Positions 1-5,177 of a stretch of DNA of 8,474 nt are shown piece by piece (the stretch's first letter is position 1; each line of letters opens with the position of its first letter). The translations under genes and the position numbers were made by a program. The notes beneath the pieces were generated by a model that worked only from the letters and a program-made list of their open reading frames with translations, did not search any database and was not told the DNA's origin. Where the stretch lies: contig CAKTKM010000058.1 of assembly GCA_934569425.1 (NCBI GenBank), forward strand, positions 1 through 8,474, read 5' to 3'. This DNA is from an uncultured Oscillospiraceae bacterium (lineage in GTDB: Bacteria; Bacillota; Clostridia; Oscillospirales; Oscillospiraceae).

Positions 1-157
1 AGGTTCCGGCAAAGGGAGTGGCGGCGGTCACCGCATCCTCGCCCTCACCGAAGGTGGGCAGGGGAGCGCCCTTATACGCGATGCCGAGAACGATCAGCAG
101 CACGACAAAGACACCCAGCGCAACGAAGTACGCAATCTTTGTGCTTTTCTTTTCCAT
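1..157 (-). CDS. Partial gene, N-terminus of a small membrane-anchored protein of unknown function
   Basis: The first 52 codons are visible; the rest lies beyond the left edge. The protein begins MEKKSTKIAYFVALG and has a short lysine-rich cytoplasmic start. One hydrophobic segment at about residues 8-27 would act as a membrane anchor or uncleaved signal. After it comes an acidic stretch (GEGEDAV, about residues 37-43) that would be extracytoplasmic. The ATG at 157-155 is preceded by GAGGAGG (169-175), spaced 11 bases, and by a good promoter at 194-222. I do not recognise the family from this fragment. Anchored FMN-binding-domain proteins of Clostridia can have a similar layout, with a glycine-rich repeat after the anchor, but nothing diagnostic is visible. 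The gene seems to be monocistronic or first in its operon. Confidence 0.75.
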   Translation of the reverse strand, partial: MEKKSTKIAYFVALGVFVVLLIVLGIAYKGAPLPTFGEGEDAVTAATPFAGT

Positions 158-193
158 TATGAGATTTACCTCCTCATGATTTATGGTGTCCTC

Positions 194-222
194 ATCTTAA
201 CTTTTTTCAGGGCGGTTGTCAA
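194..222 (-). promoter_or_regulatory. Sigma-A-like promoter of the left-edge membrane protein gene
   Basis: On the minus strand a perfect -35 TTGACA (217-222) is followed after 17 bases by TAAGAT (194-199, four of six consensus positions). This lies about 37 bases upstream of the start codon at 157. The -35 lies inside an interrupted repeat GGTTG-N12-CAACC (214-235), which could be an operator. Confidence 0.7.
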
Positions 223-572
223 TATTTCAGCAACCACCGGAACAGGTAATTTTGAACAAATTATGAACCGCAGATTCTCTCTTTTCTCCAATTTCGGGGC
301 GTTTTTGCGCGGTTTTATCACGTTTCTCTTTTTCTTTTCACTGATTTTATATGGTTTTTGTTAATTTCAGCAACATATTTTATCGGTTTCTTAACGCGCT
401 TTTCCATCCGCTTTTGGTCGATTTTTGCACTAAGCGGTCACGGTGCGTTTTTCAAAATTACTTGTTTTTCGTTAATTCCGCTTTTTTCGCGGTTTTTCTT
501 TCCGCAGTTGGGCGAAAAGGACATTCTCCGCATCAGCTTTTCACCGGGTTCTTCTTCCGGTGCGAAGGATGC
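223..572. other. AT-rich gene-free stretch upstream of the left-edge gene
   Basis: About 350 bases contain no convincing gene. Overlapping plus-strand reading frames here are phenylalanine-rich and low in complexity, have no ribosome binding site, and reflect T-rich tracts. The stretch is clearly more AT-rich than the flanking genes. On the minus strand it carries the motif GTTGCTGAAAT twice (224-234 and 364-374), once beside the promoter at 194-222. A second possible -10, TATAAA, lies near 345-352, with only a poor -35 about 16 bases upstream. Small inverted repeats (CCGCTT 408-413 with AAGCGG 432-437; CACCGG 542-547 with CCGGTG 557-562) are visible. A long regulatory leader or upstream activator region for the minus-strand gene is the most likely role. 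Confidence 0.45.
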
Positions 573-609
573 AAAAAGCTGTCCGGAGCATTGCTCCGGA
601 CAGCTTTTT
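573..609 (-). terminator. Intrinsic terminator of the 73-residue orphan gene (probably bidirectional)
   Basis: The arms 573-590 and 592-609 are exact reverse complements, 18 bases each. They start with five A and end with five T, so a GC-rich stem (GCTGTCCGGA core) with a small GCATTGC loop is flanked by a T-tract on either strand. It lies 12 bases beyond the stop codon at 622-624 of the minus-strand gene. Confidence 0.88.
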
Positions 610-621
610 GTCCTTTGTCCG

Positions 622-843
622 TTACTCGGTGAAGGTATAACGGTCGATATACCCGCTTTCATTGCCGGTGGTAATGACCACACTGCCATCGGCGGTCCGG
701 CTGACCTCCCGGATCGGGAAGCGCTTATGCTGCTCCACATAGGCCTCCGGACTTTCCGCCTCCGCTTCGATAATACTGCGGACGGCGTACTTCGAGCCGC
801 CGCAGGGTGTTATGGATTCCAAAACGATCTCATATTCTGCCAT
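622..843 (-). CDS. Small hypothetical protein, 73 residues
   Basis: This is a complete short gene. The ATG at 843-841 is preceded by AAGGAGG (854-860, spacing 10), a near-consensus promoter (876-904) and a hairpin terminator just after the stop, so it is very likely expressed as a single-gene transcript. The protein begins MAEYEIVLESITPCGG, is acidic in its first half, has one cysteine (residue 14) and no membrane segment. The pattern of short beta-like stretches (EYEIVLESI, REVSRTADGSVVITTG, GYIDRYTFTE) around one helix (EAESPEAYVEQHKRF) suggests a small soluble alpha/beta fold. I do not recognise a named family. Similar small orphan proteins occur in gut Clostridia, but no function can be assigned. 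Confidence 0.82.
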   Translation of the reverse strand: MAEYEIVLESITPCGGSKYAVRSIIEAEAESPEAYVEQHKRFPIREVSRTADGSVVITTGNESGYIDRYTFTE

Positions 844-875
844 TTTCCGTAAGCCTCCTTACTGCTTTATGGTTG

Positions 876-904
876 AGTATACCACATATTTCCGGATTTG
901 TCAG
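876..904 (-). promoter_or_regulatory. Promoter of the 73-residue orphan gene, extended -10
   Basis: On the minus strand CTGACA (899-904) and TATACT (876-881) are separated by exactly 17 bases, each one mismatch from the sigma-A consensus. A TG pair one base before the -10 gives an extended -10 (TGGTATACT). The start codon is 32 bases downstream of the -10. This is among the strongest promoters in the window. Confidence 0.8.
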
Positions 905-916
905 CAGGCGGTGCGC

Positions 917-960
917 AAAAAACGGGAAAGAAGCGGATGCTTCTGCAGCCGCTCCTTTCC
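917..960 (-). terminator. Intrinsic terminator of the aroE-flavoenzyme operon
   Basis: On the minus strand a 12-bp stem (949-960 with 925-936, one G-U pair) encloses a small inner TGC-AGAA-GCA hairpin. After two bases it is followed by six T (complement of 917-922). It lies about 50 bases beyond the stop of the SDR remnant and just before the promoter of the next minus-strand gene, as expected for an operon end. Confidence 0.72.
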
Positions 961-1009
961 GGATACAGAGATAGGGGAGAAAACAGAGGCGTCTTGCCGG
1001 CTGCGGGGA

Positions 1010-1132
1010 TCAGGTCTGCGCCGCACCGTCCACGGAGAGGACGGTGCCTGTCACATAGCTGGCCAAGTCGCTGGCCAAAAACAGGAAGGCGTTGGCTACC
1101 TCCTGCGGCTCACCGATCCGCCTGCTGACCGG
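1010..1132 (-). pseudogene. Remnant of a short-chain dehydrogenase/reductase (C-terminal tail only)
   Basis: Between the flavoenzyme stop (1148-1150) and a TGA at 1010-1012, the minus strand in the same frame encodes a classic SDR (FabG-like) C-terminus. Two pieces are plain: [18 protein letters not shown], then [13 protein letters not shown]. These match the family pattern RIGEPEEVA..LFLASD..YVTG..L.VDGG. Only about 38-40 residues remain of a protein normally near 250. The NAD(P)-binding glycine-rich region and the Ser-Tyr-Lys catalytic residues are absent, and no ATG, GTG or TTG start precedes the homologous part. It therefore cannot be a working SDR. The likely origin is a third operon gene largely deleted up to the flavoenzyme 3' end. 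Expression as a readthrough extension of the flavoenzyme is formally possible because the frame is shared, but it is less likely. Confidence 0.85.
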
Positions 1133-1147
1133 CGGTAATGGTTCAGC

Positions 1148-3076
1148 TCAGATCTTCAGCGCGGCTTCCAGCGCGTCGCCGGTGGCCAGCACGGCATTGC
1201 CGGGCGCCTTGGCGGCCTCGCCGATGACCAGCACCTGACCGGCTACCTTTTCGCAGGTCTCCTTCAGTGCGGTGTTGGAACGGGAGCCCATGGCCAGCAC
1301 GATGTTGTCATAGCCCCGCAGGGAACCGGCGGTGCCGTCCGCCAGGACGTAATCCACGCCGTCGGGATAGAACCGGGTCACCTTGGCACCGGGACACAGC
1401 AGCACATGATTTTCCTCAAAGTTCTTGAACATGTAGCGGCGGTTCTCCGGCGTTACATCGGCGGCGATGACATCCTTCATCTCAATGACCGCGACCCGGT
1501 GGCCGCGCTCGGCCAGATATTCGGCGGCTTCGCAGCCTACCATGCCGCCGCCCACCACCAGAACGCTTCCGCCCATGGGAGCCTTGCCGTCCAGCATGTC
1601 CTGCGCGGTCACATAACCGCAGCCGCCGAGACCGGGAATGGGCAGGATCAACGGCGTAGCGCCTGTAGCCAGAACGATGGCATCGGGGGCAAGAGAACGC
1701 AGCAGCAATTCATCTGCCTCCACGCCGCAGCGCAGATCGACACCCGCCAGACGGCACTTGACGATCAGGGAGCGGATGGCTTCGGTCAGCTGACCCTTGC
1801 CGGTGGGATAGGCGGCAATGCGGAAGTTGCCGCCCAGCTCATTGGTCTTCTCTACCAGTGTTACCTGATGGCCGCGGACGGCACAGGCCCACGCGGCGTA
1901 CAGGCCGCCGGGGCCTCCGCCCACCACGGTGACACGCTTCTTCTCCGGGGCGGGCATCAGTTGATCTTCACGGCCCACGCAGGGATTCACCGCGCAAGTG
2001 ATGGGCTTGCCGGCAAACATGTTGGGGACACAGCCCAGCAGACAGCCGATGCAGGGCGCCAGCGTTTCCAGCTGCCCGTTCCGCGCCTTGGCAGGCAGCT
2101 CGGGATCGGCGATGCTCTGGCGGCCGAAGGCAATGAGATCGGCTCTGCCCTGCTTTACCAGCAGCTCGGCATACTGGGGTTCGGTAAAGCGGCCCACGGC
2201 GATGACAGGGACGGATACCGCCCGCTTGATCTCGGTCACCAGATCGGCGTTGAAGCCGCCGTGGGTAACGCCGGGCGCCCACATGAACTCGTCATGGAGG
2301 TGGACGGCACGGGTCACATGCAGGGCATCCACGCCGCACTCCTGCTCCAGATAGGCCGCCACCGCCGCCGCGTCCTGCACGCTCTGGCCGCCCTCCACCT
2401 CATCGCAAGCGTTGATGCGGCACAGGATGGGCAGGCTGCCGCCGGTCTTGCGGCGGATATTTTCAATGATGAGCCGGGGCAGGCGCATCCGGTTCTCAAA
2501 GCAGCCGCCGAACTCATCGGTACGGTTGTTGGTACGCTGGGAGATAAAGGTGCTGACCAGATACCCGTGGGCGCAGTGTACCTCTACCATGTCGATACCG
2601 GCCTGCTGCGCCCGGCGCGCCGCGTCGCCGTAGCACTCGATGATGCGATAGAGCTCCTCATTGGACACCGCCTCCGGGATCTCCCGTCCCGCCGAGGCAG
2701 GCATGGCACTGGCAGCCTTCAGGGGATAGCCAGTCAGAGCGGAGTTCCCCTCAGGACCGGCATGCTGCAGCTGAATGGAGACCTTGGCGCCGTAGCTGTG
2801 GCAGGCGTCCGCCACGCGGCGGAAGCTTTCCACCGTATCGTCGGAGAACAGGCAGGGCTTCCGGGGACCACCCTTGGCCTCCTGATATACCACTGTGGAC
2901 TCGATGGTGATGAGACCGAAGCCACCCTTGGCTCGTGCCTGATAGTAGGACAGGGAGCGGTCGCTGAGGGTGCCGTCGGTGTTGGCAAGGTTGTTGCCCA
3001 TCGGTGGTACCACAAAGCGGTTGGGGACCGTCACCGTGCCGATCTGCACGGGAGAAAACATGGTCGGGAATTTCAT
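1148..3076 (-). CDS. Old-yellow-enzyme-type NADH:flavin oxidoreductase, 2,4-dienoyl-CoA/2-enoate reductase-like, 642 residues
   Basis: The protein has the three-part plan of FadH/BaiCD/2-enoate reductases: an N-terminal FMN-binding TIM barrel (about residues 1-335), a [4Fe-4S] site, then FAD- and NAD(P)H-binding Rossmann domains. The iron-sulfur cysteines are C342, C345, C349 and C361 (Cx2Cx3Cx11C, as in E. coli FadH). The barrel active-site segment is VHCAHGYL (166-173) followed by NNRTDEFGG. Dinucleotide-binding loops are GGGPGG (386-391) and GGGMVG (509-514), with ATG-type motif LATGATP (469-475). Length is normal for the family (640-670). Members pass electrons from NAD(P)H through FAD, Fe-S and FMN to reduce an activated C=C bond in the cytoplasm, usually anaerobically. 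The start at 3076 is chosen because family homology (KFPTMFSPVQIG) begins there. The gap to the upstream aroE stop is 26 bases with a weak AGGTG (3082-3086), suggesting coupled translation. The substrate cannot be read from sequence; CoA-thioester, bile-acid-like, or free enoate are all possible. Confidence 0.93.
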   Translation of the reverse strand: MKFPTMFSPVQIGTVTVPNRFVVPPMGNNLANTDGTLSDRSLSYYQARAKGGFGLITIESTVVYQEAKGGPRKPCLFSDDTVESFRRVADACHSYGAKVSIQLQHAGPEGNSALTGYPLKAASAMPASAGREIPEAVSNEELYRIIECYGDAARRAQQAGIDMVEVHCAHGYLVSTFISQRTNNRTDEFGGCFENRMRLPRLIIENIRRKTGGSLPILCRINACDEVEGGQSVQDAAAVAAYLEQECGVDALHVTRAVHLHDEFMWAPGVTHGGFNADLVTEIKRAVSVPVIAVGRFTEPQYAELLVKQGRADLIAFGRQSIADPELPAKARNGQLETLAPCIGCLLGCVPNMFAGKPITCAVNPCVGREDQLMPAPEKKRVTVVGGGPGGLYAAWACAVRGHQVTLVEKTNELGGNFRIAAYPTGKGQLTEAIRSLIVKCRLAGVDLRCGVEADELLLRSLAPDAIVLATGATPLILPIPGLGGCGYVTAQDMLDGKAPMGGSVLVVGGGMVGCEAAEYLAERGHRVAVIEMKDVIAADVTPENRRYMFKNFEENHVLLCPGAKVTRFYPDGVDYVLADGTAGSLRGYDNIVLAMGSRSNTALKETCEKVAGQVLVIGEAAKAPGNAVLATGDALEAALKI

Positions 3077-3102
3077 CGTCGCACCTACTTTCTCAAATTC
3101 TG

Positions 3103-3966
3103 TCAGGAGAAGAACTTCTCCAGCACTTCCTGCGCGGGCATATCCTTGCCGGTAAACAGCTTGAAGGCTGCCACACCCTGCCACAGCAGCATGCCGATGC
3201 CGCCCACGGCGGCCTTGCAGCCCGCCGCCTTCGCCTCCTGGATCATGCGGGTCTCGCGGGGGTTATATACCGTGTCCGCCACCACCAGACCGGCACGAAA
3301 CAGCGCCGGGTCGATCAAGGTCTCGCCGTCCAACGGCTTCATGCCCACCTTGGTGGCGTTCACCAGAATATCGCAGCGCTTTACCGCTTCGGACAGCGCC
3401 GCGCTATCCTCCAGCGGACAAATAGACGCCTTGCAGCTGGGTACGGACTGCGCCAGCTTCTCCACGGTGCGCCGGCCATTGGGATAGAACTCATCGTCTC
3501 GGTTGAAAATGGCGATCTTCGCCGCGCCGTCCAGCGCCGCCTGCACGCAGATGGCGGTAGCCGCGCCGCCTGCGCCCAGCACCACCAGACGCTTGCCCTT
3601 TACCTCCACGCCGTGCTCACGGAGGTTGCGGACAAAGCCCACGCCATCGGTGTTGTGGCCGGTCAGCACGCCGTCGTCGTTGACGATGACATTCACCGCG
3701 CCGATGGCCCGCGCCTCCGGCGACAGCTTGTCCAGATGAGGGATCACCGCACTCTTGCAGGGCATGGTCACGTTGGCGCCCCGCATGTGCAATGTGCGGA
3801 TGGCCTGTACCGCCGCGCCCGCCTGCTCCTGCGTCACGTCAAAAGCCAGATATGCCCAGTCCAGTCCGTATTTGGCGAAGCAGTGGTTATACATGGCCGG
3901 GGATTTGGAATGCCCCACCGGGGTACCCATCAGCCCCAGCATGGTGGTGGTTCCTGAGAGATGCAC
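3103..3966 (-). CDS. aroE: Shikimate (or quinate/shikimate) dehydrogenase, AroE/YdiB family, 287 residues
   Basis: All family signatures are present: substrate-binding GTPVGHSKSP (14-23) with the Ser-Lys-Ser pair; NVTMPCK (65-71) with catalytic K71; GAVNVI (89-94); NTDG (105-108) with catalytic D107; glycine-rich GAGGAA (131-136); TVYNPRET (232-239); and a C-terminal helix with Q263. The enzyme interconverts 3-dehydroshikimate and shikimate with NAD(P)H. After the second strand of the nucleotide fold it has NRDDEFY (155-161), not the NRT of strict NADP-dependent AroE. This resembles E. coli YdiB (NRRDEFF), which uses NAD or NADP and also oxidises quinate. The start is GTG at 3966-3964, because AAGGAGG lies 8 bases upstream; an internal ATG at residue 9 lacks a good site. 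It is first in an operon with a flavoenzyme and divergent from a LysR gene, with no other aro genes nearby. This argues for a catabolic or specialised role, though a housekeeping role is not excluded. Confidence 0.93.
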   Translation of the reverse strand: MHLSGTTTMLGLMGTPVGHSKSPAMYNHCFAKYGLDWAYLAFDVTQEQAGAAVQAIRTLHMRGANVTMPCKSAVIPHLDKLSPEARAIGAVNVIVNDDGVLTGHNTDGVGFVRNLREHGVEVKGKRLVVLGAGGAATAICVQAALDGAAKIAIFNRDDEFYPNGRRTVEKLAQSVPSCKASICPLEDSAALSEAVKRCDILVNATKVGMKPLDGETLIDPALFRAGLVVADTVYNPRETRMIQEAKAAGCKAAVGGIGMLLWQGVAAFKLFTGKDMPAQEVLEKFFS

Positions 3967-3974
3967 GCTTGCCG

Positions 3975-3981
3975 CCTCCTT
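3975..3981 (-). promoter_or_regulatory. Ribosome binding site that fixes the GTG start of aroE
   Basis: The minus strand reads AAGGAGG, a full anti-SD match, 8 bases before GTG (3966-3964). This decides for the GTG over the ATG eight codons later. Confidence 0.85.
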
Positions 3982-3986
3982 TTTCT

Positions 3987-4004
3987 CCGCCGTCTGTGCG
4001 GCGG
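3987..4004 (-). promoter_or_regulatory. GC-rich hairpin in the aroE leader
   Basis: CCGCCG (3987-3992) and CGGCGG (3999-4004) form a 6-bp stem with a 6-base loop. It sits between the predicted aroE promoter and its ribosome binding site, only 5 bases from the latter. No T-tract follows on the minus strand, so it is not a terminator for aroE. The upstream arm (GCCGCC) could alternatively pair with GGCGGC overlapping the SD, but this is not shown to matter. Confidence 0.4.
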
Positions 4005-4022
4005 CTTTTGCTGTCTGGCTTC

Positions 4023-4051
4023 ACTGTACCGCAATGCCAAAGAATTAACAA
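4023..4051 (-). promoter_or_regulatory. Predicted promoter of the aroE-flavoenzyme operon
   Basis: On the minus strand TTGTTA (4046-4051) and TACAGT (4023-4028) are spaced 17 bases apart, each matching four of six consensus positions. That is a weak promoter, as expected for one needing an activator. Its -35 overlaps the left arm of the inverted repeat at 4047-4056. Confidence 0.5.
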
Positions 4052-4096
4052 ATCATTTTTTTCCATAAAAACCATAGATTTCTTTTATGATTTGTT
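4047..4096. promoter_or_regulatory. Nested inverted repeats in the divergent aroE/lysR control region, likely LysR operator
   Basis: AACAAATCAT (4047-4056) and ATGATTTGTT (4087-4096) are perfect 10-base inverted arms around a 30-base centre. Within it, CATAAAA (4064-4070) and TTTTATG (4083-4089) form a second, 7-base dyad spaced by 12. The outer left arm overlaps the predicted aroE -35 and the outer right arm abuts the lysR -10 (TATACT, 4098-4103). LysR-type regulators commonly bind interrupted dyads in such divergent regions, both repressing their own gene and activating the opposite one. The assignment is inferred from position. Confidence 0.6.
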
Positions 4097-4103
4097 GTAT
4101 ACT
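4075..4103 (+). promoter_or_regulatory. Predicted lysR promoter
   Basis: The -10 TATACT (4098-4103, five of six) is clear. At 17 bases upstream the -35 is poor (TAGATT, 4075-4080). It lies 29 bases before the lysR start codon and overlaps the operator-like repeats, which fits autorepression. Confidence 0.5.
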
Positions 4104-4131
4104 TGGTGCAAAGAAAGAGAGGGTGGGCCAT

Positions 4132-5013
4132 ATGAATTTGTTGCATTTGCGGTATTTTGTGGAATTGGCGCATACCCAGCACTATACCCGTGCGGCAGAG
4201 CAGCTGTGCATTACGCAGCCCAGTCTCAGCCACGCCATCGCCCAGATGGAGGGGGAGCTGGGGGTCCCCCTGTTTGAAAAGCGGGGCCGCAACGTAGCAC
4301 TGACCCATTTCGGTGAGCAGTTTCTGACCTGCGCCCAACAGACGCTTGCCACTCTGGACGACGGAGTGGATGCCCTGCGCCGTGTGGGACGGGGCGAGGG
4401 TGTGATCCGCCTTGGACTGCTGCGGACGCTGGGGGTGGATTTCGTACCGGGTCTGGCCTCCCGCTTTCTGGCGGCCAATCCGGAGAAGAACATCCGCTTT
4501 ACCTTTCACACCGGCGTTACCAGTCAGCTTTTAGCGGGGCTGCTGGCGCATCGGTACGACCTTGTGTTTGCCTCCAAGGCCGCGCCGGAAATGGGACTGA
4601 CCTCTATTCCCGTGGAGCAGCAGGATCTGGTGCTGATCGTTCCCCGGAATCATCCACTGGCTCGACTGCACACGGTGGATCTGGCGGACACACTGCCTTA
4701 TCCCCAAGTGTATTTCAGCAAGGGCAGCGGCCTGCGGGACGTGATCGACGGTCTCTTTGATCAAATCGGCGAACGTCCCCACATCGCCTATGAAACAGAG
4801 GAGGATCAGGTGATCGCCGGTCTGGTGGCTCACGGCTTCGGCATTGCGGTGGTTCCCTATATGGAGATGCTGCTGCGGCTGGACGTCAAGATCCTGCAGA
4901 TCGTCCGCCCTGTATGGGAACGAAACTTCTACATGATCAGCGACGACCGCGCTTTTCAATCCCCGGCGGTGCGCCTTTTCCGGCAATTTGTTTTGGACGG
5001 TACGTCCCTGTAG
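4132..5013 (+). CDS. LysR-type transcriptional regulator, 293 residues
   Basis: The N-terminal winged helix-turn-helix spans about residues 3-62, with the hallmark order LRYFVELA, TRAAEQLCITQPSLSHAI, ELGVPLFEKRGRNVALT. A periplasmic-binding-protein-like effector domain follows from about residue 88 to the end and includes the typical GLVAHGFGIAVVP segment. Length is standard (290-300). Such proteins act as DNA-binding tetramers that respond to a small metabolite. The ATG at 4132 is chosen because family homology begins there and GAGGG lies about 8 bases upstream; an ATG 15 codons earlier falls in the promoter region. Divergent orientation from the aroE-flavoenzyme operon makes that operon the likely target and its substrate or product the likely effector. 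The effector identity cannot be read from sequence. Confidence 0.95.
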   Translation: MNLLHLRYFVELAHTQHYTRAAEQLCITQPSLSHAIAQMEGELGVPLFEKRGRNVALTHFGEQFLTCAQQTLATLDDGVDALRRVGRGEGVIRLGLLRTLGVDFVPGLASRFLAANPEKNIRFTFHTGVTSQLLAGLLAHRYDLVFASKAAPEMGLTSIPVEQQDLVLIVPRNHPLARLHTVDLADTLPYPQVYFSKGSGLRDVIDGLFDQIGERPHIAYETEEDQVIAGLVAHGFGIAVVPYMEMLLRLDVKILQIVRPVWERNFYMISDDRAFQSPAVRLFRQFVLDGTSL

Positions 5014-5087
5014 AGTTGCCCAAAAACACGGCTGGGAATTTGAATATATCAATGGTTTCTATGGATTTTATGAAAAATACGCATAAG

Positions 5088-5124
5088 AAAACCGGCTGTT
5101 TTGGTACCAAAACAGCCGGTTTTT
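5088..5124. terminator. Bidirectional terminator between lysR and the acetyltransferase gene
   Basis: Positions 5088-5123 form a perfect 36-base palindrome centred on GGTACC: A-tract, CCGGCTG core, then the mirror with a T-tract (TTTTT at 5120-5124). It gives a GC-containing hairpin with a T-run on both strands and lies between two convergent genes, 74 bases after the lysR stop and about 54 bases from the acetyltransferase stop. Confidence 0.9.
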
Positions 5125-5177
5125 CCGGAATTCTTTCACTTTTTCCGTGACCCGCCAGCGCCTCTCAGTGCGGAAGC

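Noticed and set aside
477..500. CCGC-T-rich loop-GCGG followed by T residues, considered as a plus-strand terminator
   Set aside because: The stem has only four pairs and no plus-strand gene lies upstream of it.
176..852. Several phenylalanine-rich plus-strand frames in the AT-rich stretch and opposite the 73-residue gene
   Set aside because: They lack ribosome binding sites, are low in complexity, and the later part overlaps a better supported minus-strand gene.
3077..3184. An upstream ATG extending the flavoenzyme by 36 codons
   Set aside because: The extension overlaps the end of aroE, shows no family resemblance, and the conserved N-terminus starts at 3076.
1406..3487. A 693-codon open frame on the plus strand opposite the flavoenzyme and aroE
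   Set aside because: It is the antisense shadow of two well-supported minus-strand genes, with composition typical of such shadows and no family motifs.
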